Positions 43,842-51,544 of a stretch of 64,000 bases of DNA are shown here, in pieces. The DNA is taken from NCBI GenBank assembly GCA_035356615.1, contig DAOQSN010000008.1, forward strand, positions 70,104 through 134,103, written 5' to 3'. A program made the translations under genes and the position numbers. How positions within the stretch are numbered: the stretch's first letter is position 1; each line of letters begins with the position of its first letter. Origin of the DNA: JAKQDH01 sp029558835 (lineage in GTDB: Bacteria > Planctomycetota > Phycisphaerae > UBA1845). The notes under the pieces were generated by a model, which saw only the letters and a program-made list of their open reading frames with translations, had not been told where the DNA came from and searched no databases.

Positions 43842-46670
43842 TCACTCCTGCGGGCAAGCGCGGACGATCTCCAGGCGGGCCGAATACTGAGCGGAACGGA
43901 AGTCGGGTAGCTGCTCGCAAAGCTGCTCGACCTGGCCCTTGGTCATCTTGCCGCGCTTGGCGATGGTTACGTCGAGGGTGAGCGTGCCTGGGCCCGACAG
44001 GCCGCCTCGCAGGCCGGCCGGCAGCGACGACAGATCAACCTCCTGGTCAGTCTGAAAGAACTGGAAGCGGATGCTGGTGATCTTCGCGCCTTCCGCCTGA
44101 GCAAGGCGGACGGCGATTTCCTGTCGCAGCGCGCCCTTGGATGGCTTCCAGGGGATGCTGATCTGTTCGGCGGGGCCGACAGAGACCGTGATGCCGACGG
44201 AGTTGCTAATGATTTCGCCGGCAAGGGCAGTGATCTCCGCTTGGCCTTCGCGGTCGGCCAGGAGCACGCCATCGGCGGACACCGAAACGATGCTCGGATT
44301 GCTGGAGCGCCACGCGACGTTGACCGAGGGCAAGGCTTTGCCGTTGTCGTCATAGCCGACAGCCGTAAGCCGGCGGGTGTCGCCGGGATTCAGGGTCAGC
44401 GCCCCGCCCGGCTGGACTTCCAGGCGGGCAAGCTCGGCCGGGGGTGGGGGCGGCTGCGGTTGTGGTGGTTGCGGCAGCTGCGGCGCAGTGCCCACCGGAT
44501 CACCGAGGCGTGCATCCATGACCTCGGATTCGCTCAGTGGTGGGTTCACGTGACTGTAGTTGCCGCCAGCATGGTACAGACCGATCCTTCCCAGGCGGCA
44601 CAGTTCACGTATTGCCCGCGTGACGCTCTGCACCGAAGTGGGTACGGGGAAGGTGAGCGTCTCGCGGTACTCCTTGTCCACGTCGCGGACGAGTCGGCTC
44701 TTCACCTGCTCAAGTCGCCCGGCCAAATGCTCCTGGAACACCATCGCAGGGAACAACTGCTGACTCAGGGCATCAACCACCTGCTCCTTGGTTATCGCGT
44801 TACCCAGGTTCTCTGGCTCTACTCTGTCGCCCGCGGGCGAAGCGCCGAAGGCCTCGAATCGCATGTACTGGAGGCCGGCCCGCCGAATCGCGTCGGTAAT
44901 ATACCTGCGGTCCTCCCGCCCGATCCGATCGTATTCATCCCTCCGTGCGTTGTCGCCCGCGCGTTCGGCCTGGTCTCGCAGTTCCTTCGCCGCCAAGCAT
45001 CGCTGCGCCCACTTGCTAAGGTCGGCGTTCTGCTCAAGGTTGAAGTCTCTGGCACGCGGCTCCAAAAGTAGAACCTGATTGCGGACGGACAGCCCGTGGT
45101 AGAGGTCATGCCGCTCGTCCGGCGCCAGCAGGCGCGGCGCAAGCACTACGCGCAGCCGGTCCTTGCGAAGTGTGTCAAGCGCAGCCTTCGTGTCCTCCGC
45201 ACCCGCAAAGACCACGGTGCTTTCCGTCTCGCGGAAGACCTCAGTCGTCCAGATCGCGCGGAGGAGGGCCTTGGACTTCGAGCCATCGGGGTCGATAGTG
45301 AGGCTACGGAACTCGACCTTGGCGTCGGCGTTCTCTTCCATGTCGAAGAAGAATTGATCCTGGGCGGCATGAAAGTGAGAGGCGTACTTACGGAAGGCAA
45401 GCAGGGTCTGCTCGAAGTCGTTGATGTCGGCTCCGGGCAGAATCACATGCCGAATCAACTCCTCGCGGTTGGCCCCGCGGGTTCGACCTTCACCGACGAG
45501 TGTGTAGAGCATCGTCGCGGCAGCGATGCGTTCGCTCAGTGGGTACCGTGCGAGTTCTTCGACGTTCGACTTCGCGCGGTTGATGAGGTCCCCTCCGGGG
45601 TCCAGGTCCTGGAGCCGCATCGCTGTTTCCAGGTCACGAAGTGTCGCGTGGCCTGCGGTGATGACGTCCTCGGACTCGTGCGTCGCTCGGACAAGGTGGG
45701 CAAGGAACCCAAGCGACCCCCGGATGTTTTGGAAACCGCCGCGCTGTGGCACACGCTCCAGAATCAGCGTCAGAAGCTCTGGCTGAAACGGGTAGCACTC
45801 GCGCATCCGGCTGCGGAAGCCTTCTGAGTCGAAGGTCGGGACGAACCGTCGCCACGTGTTTAGCAGACTGTCGATGGTGCCGGCCACGGCAGTGGGGTTG
45901 AAGGTCAGGAAGTTCTGGAACAACCGGTGCAATACGACCCGGGCCTTGTCCGCTGGCGTTGACCTCGCAAACTGGACACGGACGTTGGGCACACGGACGA
46001 GCGTGGCACCCGGCTCCTGGCCCGCGTCGTAGATGCCGGCGAAGATGGTTACCTGAGGTGAGCGGTTGCCCAACTCGGAGAGCATCTGTAAGAAGGCGAT
46101 GTTCTGCCGCCGCAAGGCGTCGTCAGAGATCATCCGAATGCCCTGCTCCAGTTCGTCAAGTATGACGACGAGGTGTCGGTCACCTACGGCTTCCAGGACT
46201 TGCCGATCGTCGGGGTAGACCTCGTAGCGCCCACGGACCGAAAGCCCCGCTTCGCTGAAGATGAAGTCCCACAAACGCATCAAGGGGTGATCTGTGTACT
46301 TGTGAGCAACGACGACGGCATTGGTAGGACTGCTCAGCGACAAACCATGCCGCGACAGCCAGCGGCCCCCGTCGCTGGAGTGCTTCAGTAGGTGGTAGAT
46401 AAGCACCAGCAGGTGCGACTTGCCGCTCCCCTTGAGCCCCTCAAAGAGAAACAGGGCCGGGGTGCTGCTCCGTTGCGCAAAACGGTCGTTGAGGCGGTTT
46501 ACGACGCGCTTGATGTCGGCAGTCGGGTACGTGAGGCTGAGAAAAGCCTCGGGCTTCGATTCCAGCTTGCGGTGCCGGCGGTCTCCGAGGTTGCGGAGGT
46601 CGATGATCCCCTCAACGCCGTCATCGGAGAGGACCTCCGGGCGCGGAGTCAGGTACTGCGCATAGCTCAT
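43842..46670 (-). CDS. DUF499/BrxC-like AAA ATPase with inserted bacterial Ig-like domain
   Basis: About 942 residues from ATG 46670 (GAGGGA upstream). The N-terminus has FLSLTYPTADIKRVVNRL, Walker A EGLKGSGKSH (about 77-86) and Walker B LVVILDELEQ (about 167-176), matching the DUF499/COG1483 ATPases related to BREX BrxC/PglY. A long helical middle follows. A Pro-rich linker (PQPPQPQPPPPPAE, about 730) precedes a BID_2-like Ig domain (about 745-835: LTLNPGDTRRLTAVG ... VAWRSSNPSIVSVSADG) and a C-terminal beta region. Ig-like domains are usual outside the cell, so one in a cytoplasmic ATPase is odd. Coupled to PglZ by a two-base gap. Confidence 0.88.
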   Translation of the reverse strand: MSYAQYLTPRPEVLSDDGVEGIIDLRNLGDRRHRKLESKPEAFLSLTYPTADIKRVVNRLNDRFAQRSSTPALFLFEGLKGSGKSHLLVLIYHLLKHSSDGGRWLSRHGLSLSSPTNAVVVAHKYTDHPLMRLWDFIFSEAGLSVRGRYEVYPDDRQVLEAVGDRHLVVILDELEQGIRMISDDALRRQNIAFLQMLSELGNRSPQVTIFAGIYDAGQEPGATLVRVPNVRVQFARSTPADKARVVLHRLFQNFLTFNPTAVAGTIDSLLNTWRRFVPTFDSEGFRSRMRECYPFQPELLTLILERVPQRGGFQNIRGSLGFLAHLVRATHESEDVITAGHATLRDLETAMRLQDLDPGGDLINRAKSNVEELARYPLSERIAAATMLYTLVGEGRTRGANREELIRHVILPGADINDFEQTLLAFRKYASHFHAAQDQFFFDMEENADAKVEFRSLTIDPDGSKSKALLRAIWTTEVFRETESTVVFAGAEDTKAALDTLRKDRLRVVLAPRLLAPDERHDLYHGLSVRNQVLLLEPRARDFNLEQNADLSKWAQRCLAAKELRDQAERAGDNARRDEYDRIGREDRRYITDAIRRAGLQYMRFEAFGASPAGDRVEPENLGNAITKEQVVDALSQQLFPAMVFQEHLAGRLEQVKSRLVRDVDKEYRETLTFPVPTSVQSVTRAIRELCRLGRIGLYHAGGNYSHVNPPLSESEVMDARLGDPVGTAPQLPQPPQPQPPPPPAELARLEVQPGGALTLNPGDTRRLTAVGYDDNGKALPSVNVAWRSSNPSIVSVSADGVLLADREGQAEITALAGEIISNSVGITVSVGPAEQISIPWKPSKGALRQEIAVRLAQAEGAKITSIRFQFFQTDQEVDLSSLPAGLRGGLSGPGTLTLDVTIAKRGKMTKGQVEQLCEQLPDFRSAQYSARLEIVRACPQE

Positions 46671-46693
46671 GTTCCGAGTCCCTCGATTGCCGC

Positions 46694-46882
46694 TCAGCCG
46701 GTCGGCTTCCGGTTCCCTAACCACTGATCAATGATGCCTCTGTGAAACCGCCAGTGGCGGCCGACCTTCTGCGCGGGCAACTTGCCTTCCTGGGCCAGCT
46801 TGTAGAGCGTGGACCGGGAGATCTTCAGGTACTTCGACAGCTCGGCGATAGTCAACACCGTGTCCGGTGGCGACTTGGCCAT
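46694..46882 (-). CDS. Excisionase/MerR-type HTH regulator of the cassette
   Basis: 62 residues: TIAELSKYLKISRSTLYKLAQEGKLPAQKVGRHWRF spans the helix-turn-helix and wing of the HTH_17/excisionase-like family, ending with IIDQWL. ATG 46882 follows AAAGGGAGGG; a longer upstream frame would cross the candidate promoter and is rejected. It is the first gene of the cassette and ends 23 bases before the DUF499 ATPase. Its position and a dyad over the promoter suggest autoregulation; HTH proteins in this position are common in BREX loci. Confidence 0.85.
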   Translation of the reverse strand: MAKSPPDTVLTIAELSKYLKISRSTLYKLAQEGKLPAQKVGRHWRFHRGIIDQWLGNRKPTG

Positions 46883-46938
46883 GGGGCCCTCCCTTTCGAC
46901 TGGGGCCGGCTTCGGCTGCCCCCGAAGGCGACCTCCCC

Positions 46939-46967
46939 ATTTGACAGTTGTTCCCAACGTGTGTCAA
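46939..46967 (-). promoter_or_regulatory. Candidate sigma70-type promoter overlapping an inverted repeat
   Basis: On the minus strand TTGACA (46967-46962), a 17-base spacer and TCAAAT (46944-46939) precede the HTH gene by about 57 bases. The -35 hexamer is exact and the -10 matches four of six. TTGACA is also one arm of a dyad: TTGACA/TGTCAA with inner GTTG/CAAC (46941-46967), a shape expected for an operator. It would drive the defence cassette and could be repressed by the HTH protein. The dyad is also nearly symmetric for the opposite strand. Confidence 0.5.
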
Positions 46968-47320
46968 TCGTTTCCATCCCGCGCGAGTGAGCGACCGTGG
47001 GCACCCGCGCCACCGGGCATTGCACCCTTGCACCCACCACGTGCAGCACCTAGGGTGTCCCCCCCCGGGCTGGAGGGTCAGGACTCGGGAGGTTCTGCGG
47101 TAGGCAGCCCCGGCGCCGGCCGGCCGAAGTTGCGGCTCGGTCCCCCCTTGCGGCCGGAACCACCACCACGTGACCGCTCTTCGGCGACGCCCCCGTAGTT
47201 TGCCCACTACGGGGTGGGGTTGCCCCGAGTCCCGGCCCGCCCCCAGGCGTAGCTCGCCGGCATTCTAGGGACACGCGAGGTCCGGGTGGGCGTAGCCGCC
47301 GGCGCGGACGCAGCGCACGC
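46968..47320. other. Spacer between defence cassette promoter and prophage late genes
   Basis: About 350 GC-rich bases with a run of C (about 47060-47066) and the hairpin listed separately. Arg/Pro/Gly-rich frames across it (for example one reaching from 47562) do not look like real proteins. No other gene recognised. Confidence 0.45.
47191..47214. terminator. Perfect 9-bp hairpin after the prophage tail genes
   Basis: CCCCGTAGT (47191-47199), loop TTGCCC, ACTACGGGG (47206-47214). It stands about 107 bases past the last prophage gene on the minus strand and 224 bases upstream of the cassette promoter. No T-run follows. It could end the late transcript before the cassette or be a boundary element. 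Confidence 0.45.
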
Positions 47321-47794
47321 TTATGGCCTTCGCCACCATACCCGCTCCGCCGGGAACTTCCCCAGGGGGCAGCGCCAGGCCCGGAACTTGCGCTTCCAGC
47401 GGAGTTGGGAGAACGGCCACCAGCGGGATCGGGGGCAGCGGCAGGATTCGACGACGCAGTATTGGCAGCCCTCGATGGTGCGTCGGCCGCCGCAGGCTTG
47501 GCCGGGTTTGCCGTCGCAGAAGGCGCGGCGACAGGCCTCGATCTCGGGGGAGACCGTGCCACCGGCCACGGTCAGCAGGAAGGCGCGGGCCAGCACGTAC
47601 ACGTCGTCGAAATGGATCAAAGCATAGGCGACGCCACGCAAGAGCCTGCCGAGGGAGCGGACGACGCGGATATCCAACGGCGGCCGGGGCGTCCGGGCAT
47701 CAAGCATCGCTCGCTGACTGGGAAGCAGGTTACCCGCCGACCGGTCGCCTCCCGACGCAACGATGCGGGTGTTGTCGGTATGCGCGGGCGTCAT
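47321..47794 (-). CDS. Cys-rich phage protein of unknown function
   Basis: About 157 residues; ATG 47794 has GGAGGA 10 bases upstream (an earlier start at 47821 would overlap the previous gene). The first half is ordinary (LDIRVVRSLGRLLRGVAYALIHFDDV); the second half is rich in Cys, Arg and Trp (EACRRAFCDGKPGQACGG, CQYCVVESCRCPRSRWW), with eight Cys. This could be a metal-binding or disulfide-rich domain. It is the last gene of the tail region, possibly tail-tip or attachment related. No family recognised. Confidence 0.6.
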   Translation of the reverse strand: MTPAHTDNTRIVASGGDRSAGNLLPSQRAMLDARTPRPPLDIRVVRSLGRLLRGVAYALIHFDDVYVLARAFLLTVAGGTVSPEIEACRRAFCDGKPGQACGGRRTIEGCQYCVVESCRCPRSRWWPFSQLRWKRKFRAWRCPLGKFPAERVWWRRP

Positions 47795-47798
47795 CGAC

Positions 47799-49310
47799 TC
47801 AACATCCTCCACAAGTCGCACGCAGCAGGCCGCTCGGGTCGCTCCTCAACTGGACCGAACCCTCCCATACCTCCGGCGCGGTCGCGCCGGTCTTGCGGCT
47901 GGCCCGGGCGGGGACCGCGAAGTCGAGCAAGTTGCAGCCCACCGCACAGCAGGCGACCAGGTGGTCGTCGTACTGGGTGCCCTCGACAATGTCCGGCCAG
48001 GGCGGGTCCGTGTCGTGCCCGAGCTGGCCCTCCCACTCGAACGCCCACGGTGGCGTGAACGGGCGGCCGTTGTCATCGAGGAACAGCACACGCTCGCCTT
48101 CTACCGACCACGCTTGGCTTGCGCCCGAGCCGTACAGGCCGGGCGTACAGGGGTCAGGGCCGAGGAAGTAGACTTCCTCCTGGTGCCGCGGGTCTTCGGG
48201 TGGCAGCCAGCTCCGCGTCAGGTAGACCAGCGGATCGAAGTGCGGAAACGCGGTGCCGATGTTGCGCCGCACGCCCAGCTCGAACTGGGCGCCGAATTCC
48301 GCGGCCGCGTACAGGTGCGGTTCGAGGCCACCGCCGGGCAGCCGTTGCCCGGTATTCAGCAGCGTCAGTTCGAGCCAGACGCGGCAGTACTTCAGTACCA
48401 GATCACAGGTGAACGCGTGTCCGCACTTGGCCAGGCGGCAGTTGAGTTGCCGCACGGTAGGCCACTCGTCCCAAGCCATCGGCTCGGCCGGCCACGCACG
48501 TTCCCACCAGCCCTGCTTGTAGTGCTGGTAGGAGTAGTTCTCGCCATAGTGGTCCAGGCGGTCCATGTTGGGGCCGTGCAGGCTGGAGACCAGCGCCAGG
48601 GCGGCGTTCTTGATGGCCACGATGGTCGGGTTGCGCCCGGGCGCCCCGAGCACGTCCCTGAAGGCGGCGTTGCCCAAGTCGAAGCCGAAGTAGTTGAAGA
48701 TGTGCTGGTGAGGCGCGATGAAGTAGTCGCCCGTCTGAGCGCTCTTCCCCCAGCAGCGGTGCATCATGGGCGTGACCATGCAGGGGTGGTGCTGAATGAA
48801 GCCCATGCCACGCTGGCTCATCCGCGCGCCACAGCGCACGAATACCGGCACGTAAAACGGCGACGGCGGCCACGGCTTACGCCGCGTGCACTGTTGGTAT
48901 TCCCGCCCCCCTTGAAGAACGGCACGCCCCGACCATTCCTCGAAGTGGCCACAGGAACCCGAGCACTCGGAACCGTATGGAGACCACTCATCGTATTCTT
49001 GGCCGTCAGGAGTGTGCTTCGTAGCGATGGCGAAGATGACTCTGGTGTCGCCGTTAACTTCGTTCCCCTCGGGTACGCCGTGCGGCCCGGGCGGCGCGCC
49101 GATGTAGGCGAAGCGACCGCAACTCCAGGGTGTGCGGTCCACGCCGTCCGCGTCGCCGCTGTAAGCGTTCGGGTGTCTGCGCGCTTGTCGATGCCCGTCC
49201 AGGCTCGCCCCGCCCAGCGGCACGTAGTTCTGCGTGCACAGCTCGTTCGGCCACGCGCGCCAGTCGCAAGGGCCGTCATACTCATAACACCAGAACGTCG
49301 GGTCGCTCAT
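47799..49310 (-). CDS. Cys/Trp-rich phage tail-region protein, probable tail tip or receptor-binding protein
   Basis: 503 residues starting at ATG 49310, overlapping the stop of the previous gene by four bases. About 20 Cys and many Trp, Tyr and Pro (FWCYEYDGPCDW, CSGSCGHFEEW, CRLAKCGHAFTCDLVLKYCRVW). Segments such as FIQHHPCMVTPMMHRCWGKSAQ lie in the middle. No named domain seen. Position after the tape measure and distal tail genes fits an adhesion or tail-tip role. High Cys content is unusual for phage structural proteins made in the cytoplasm and suggests metal clusters or disulfides formed outside. Confidence 0.65.
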   Translation of the reverse strand: MSDPTFWCYEYDGPCDWRAWPNELCTQNYVPLGGASLDGHRQARRHPNAYSGDADGVDRTPWSCGRFAYIGAPPGPHGVPEGNEVNGDTRVIFAIATKHTPDGQEYDEWSPYGSECSGSCGHFEEWSGRAVLQGGREYQQCTRRKPWPPSPFYVPVFVRCGARMSQRGMGFIQHHPCMVTPMMHRCWGKSAQTGDYFIAPHQHIFNYFGFDLGNAAFRDVLGAPGRNPTIVAIKNAALALVSSLHGPNMDRLDHYGENYSYQHYKQGWWERAWPAEPMAWDEWPTVRQLNCRLAKCGHAFTCDLVLKYCRVWLELTLLNTGQRLPGGGLEPHLYAAAEFGAQFELGVRRNIGTAFPHFDPLVYLTRSWLPPEDPRHQEEVYFLGPDPCTPGLYGSGASQAWSVEGERVLFLDDNGRPFTPPWAFEWEGQLGHDTDPPWPDIVEGTQYDDHLVACCAVGCNLLDFAVPARASRKTGATAPEVWEGSVQLRSDPSGLLRATCGGC

Positions 49311-49870
49311 GTCGGAAAGCCCTTGGGCTCGTTGCTGAAGAACACCGTGCACACGACCGGCACCTCGTAGTACACATAGCCGAACAGGTAGCCCGACGAG
49401 CCGACGCCGAAAGCGCCGACCGAAGTCTTGACGTTAGGACCGCTGTGAAGCACCGGGCGCAGGTAGCCGTCGTCACAGAGCGCCAGGCCGACAGTCTGGT
49501 AAGCCACGTCGCTGTACCCGCTTACGCGCGGCGGCGGTGGCCCGGGCCAGGGGTGATAGGGCTGCCCGCCGACCAGGCCGCGGATTGGATGCGTGGTGAC
49601 CAGCACCGCCGCGCCGTCTTCAGCGCCCGGGTGGTCGGGGTACAGGAACAACTCCTGGGGCGGCGGGGCCGGCGGACTGCCTGATTCACTTCCCGAGCCG
49701 GTCCCTTCACCGAGCAGGCGTAGCTGTTGCCCCCAAAGCAGCCAGCGCGGCGGGATCGCCAGCGTGGCGTAAGCGCATTCCGCGTAGTTGCGGGAGTAGA
49801 GGTGGGGGTCGAACGTCTCGTTCTCGCGCTCGAAGGCGTAGGCCGGGATGTCCTGGACGGGGCCGGACAC
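49307..49870 (-). CDS. Phage distal tail-region protein, unknown
   Basis: About 187 residues from GTG 49870, three bases after the preceding gene; the frame upstream of this start is Arg/His-rich noise. Begins VSGPVQDIPAYAFERENETFD and includes a Gly/Ser/Pro linker (GTGSGSESGSPPAPPPQ) between two beta-rich parts, the second containing SSGYLFGYVYYEVPVVC. Two domains joined by a flexible linker fits a tail-tip or fibre-anchoring protein. No family recognised. The stop overlaps the Cys-rich gene start by four bases. Confidence 0.6.
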   Translation of the reverse strand: MSGPVQDIPAYAFERENETFDPHLYSRNYAECAYATLAIPPRWLLWGQQLRLLGEGTGSGSESGSPPAPPPQELFLYPDHPGAEDGAAVLVTTHPIRGLVGGQPYHPWPGPPPPRVSGYSDVAYQTVGLALCDDGYLRPVLHSGPNVKTSVGAFGVGSSGYLFGYVYYEVPVVCTVFFSNEPKGFPT

Positions 49871-49872
49871 GG

Positions 49873-50730
49873 CTATACTCCTGGCGCCGGAATGCCGTCC
49901 ACGACCGGGTAGTTGGGCACGGGGCCAATGGCCGCGAACTTCGGCAGTTGCATGACGTAGGGGCGGCCGCCGATGCGGGCCAGGGGCATGACGGTGACCC
50001 AGTCTTGCAGTTCGCCCTCGACGATGAAGGGGCTGTAGTAGACAGTGCGAACCATCGGCCACGGCCATGCCAGGAAGGCGTCGCCGGTAATCTCAAATCC
50101 GCCTTCCGTGGCGGCCACCTGTTGGACGATGAGCCAGGTCTCGTGCACCTCGCGGACGATCACGAACTCCAGGCCGGTGCTGGCGCCGCCGCCAAGGCGG
50201 GCGACAGCCCAGGCGACATCAGGATCATCGCGCTGCTCTTCTGGCTGGACCCACAGCAATTGTGCCAAGCCGGCGCCGCCCGACAGCAGCCAGCGGGTTT
50301 CATCCGGCTCGATGTCCGCGTAGTCATCATCGTTGCTCTGCATCTCGACGCGGACAACGCACGCCCCGGACACGCAGGCCCGCACGATGTCGCCGGCAGC
50401 CGCGGGCTCCAAGAGGACCACGAAGCGGCCGCGATGGCCATCCGCGGGCACCACACCGGACATGGCGACGCGGTTCTGGAACTCCTCCAGGTTATCGGTG
50501 GGGTCGATCAGCGGGCCGGCCAAGCCTAGCACAGCAAAGCGATCCAGTACGGCCCCGCTGTCGTTGCGTACCGGGATGATGCCCGTCTGTCGCTGCTCGC
50601 GCTGGCTGCCAGAGGCCCGGTTATGCTGCCGGGCCTGAAAGTCGCGCGCGGCGTCGATGAAGGTGTTGAACGTGCTGGCCGCGATCTTGAGCGGATCGCC
50701 ACGCCGGACCTTGTGCAGCTCGCCCGCCAT
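49873..50730 (-). CDS. Phage tail-region protein, unknown
   Basis: 285 residues. Starts MAGELHKVRRGDPLKIAAST with a helical segment (FNTFIDAARDFQARQHNR), then beta-rich domains (VRNDSGAVLDRFAVLG, VVLLEPAAAGDIVRACVSGACVV). The N-terminal pattern is similar in style to planctomycete prophage baseplate/virion proteins but I cannot name a family. Its ATG overlaps the stop of the 268-residue gene by one base (TGATG), so translation is coupled. Probable distal tail or hub component. Confidence 0.65.
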   Translation of the reverse strand: MAGELHKVRRGDPLKIAASTFNTFIDAARDFQARQHNRASGSQREQRQTGIIPVRNDSGAVLDRFAVLGLAGPLIDPTDNLEEFQNRVAMSGVVPADGHRGRFVVLLEPAAAGDIVRACVSGACVVRVEMQSNDDDYADIEPDETRWLLSGGAGLAQLLWVQPEEQRDDPDVAWAVARLGGGASTGLEFVIVREVHETWLIVQQVAATEGGFEITGDAFLAWPWPMVRTVYYSPFIVEGELQDWVTVMPLARIGGRPYVMQLPKFAAIGPVPNYPVVDGIPAPGV

Positions 50731-51536
50731 CAGATGCCCAACTGCGAGAAGTCGCCGTAGTCGTAGACCTTCTCCACGTACACCGCAGCCGGCCGCTTTG
50801 TCAGCGCTTGCGCCGCCTCGTCCACGGCATCGACGTAGCGCACCCAGAGGTACTCCCAGCCCTTCTTAGCGATCCCCGTGATGTCGCCGACGACCAAGCC
50901 GGTCTCATTCGGGTTGGCCGCGAACTTGTAGTTCAGCTCCCAGTCACCGCCGCCGCGCTTGCTGCCGCCAGCGCCGAGGAAGAGCACTTCCCCCTGGGCG
51001 AACCCGCGCCAAGTGGCGCCATTCACCTTGCCCGTGAGGTTGAACAGGACGCCCTTGTACGCATCCGTCACGAATGCGTCGGGCAGGTACCACGTCTCCG
51101 ACCACTGATAAGCGCGCACGGCGATATCGACGCCCTCGACAGCGTCGGGCGTCACGCCGATGAGCTGCTTGCAGTTCGGCGCGGTCTTGCCCGGCGGCGC
51201 GTAGGAGCCCACCGTCGCGCGGCTATGGGCGATATGTTGGGTCCCGCCGCCGGTGTCGAAGGAGAAGACGGACTCATTCGTCGGCTGAATGATGCCCCAA
51301 CGGACAGCCACCTCCCAGAGGCCATTGCCCGCTTCTTCGGGGTCGATCGACTCGCGTGGAATCAGCACCAAGCCGTTCCCGTACACGTCGAACCAAAGCG
51401 GCGCATAGGCATCGACGGCTGCAATCGCCTCGACCTCCTCCACTGCCCCCCTCACGAGGTAATGACGCTCGTCCCAGGGATTGCTGCTCACCGAACAGCG
51501 GCGGCTGCCGTGCTTCTCCTCGACGGTGATCGGCAT
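50730..51536 (-). CDS. Phage tail protein following the tape measure
   Basis: 268 residues, beta-rich (AYAPLWFDVYGNGLVLIPRE, WELNYKFAANPNETGLVVGD, EYLWVRYVDAVDE). Placement just after the tape measure (8-base gap) is where siphophages encode the distal tail protein. No recognisable Dit signature. Starts at ATG 51536 and couples to the next gene by a one-base overlap. Confidence 0.65.
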   Translation of the reverse strand: MPITVEEKHGSRRCSVSSNPWDERHYLVRGAVEEVEAIAAVDAYAPLWFDVYGNGLVLIPRESIDPEEAGNGLWEVAVRWGIIQPTNESVFSFDTGGGTQHIAHSRATVGSYAPPGKTAPNCKQLIGVTPDAVEGVDIAVRAYQWSETWYLPDAFVTDAYKGVLFNLTGKVNGATWRGFAQGEVLFLGAGGSKRGGGDWELNYKFAANPNETGLVVGDITGIAKKGWEYLWVRYVDAVDEAAQALTKRPAAVYVEKVYDYGDFSQLGI

Positions 51537-51544
51537 CGCGCACC

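Noticed and set aside
34597..46882. Canonical DISARM
   Set aside because: The hallmark drmB (DUF1998) and the drmA-type helicase are missing, while PglZ and a DUF499-like ATPase are present, which points to BREX.
34597..46882. Canonical type 1 or type 2 BREX
   Set aside because: No brxL, brxB, brxA, pglW or full-length pglX-type enzyme is seen; the methyltransferase is the DUF1156/COG1743 type and PglZ is short.
46694..46957. Longer HTH protein starting at 46957
   Set aside because: The extension would overlap the candidate -35/-10 and dyad; ATG 46882 has a strong ribosome binding site and gives a normal-length HTH protein.
47050..47562. 170-codon minus-strand frame past the tail genes
   Set aside because: Composition is dominated by Pro, Arg, Ser and Gly, it overlaps the Cys-rich gene in another frame and contains no motif.
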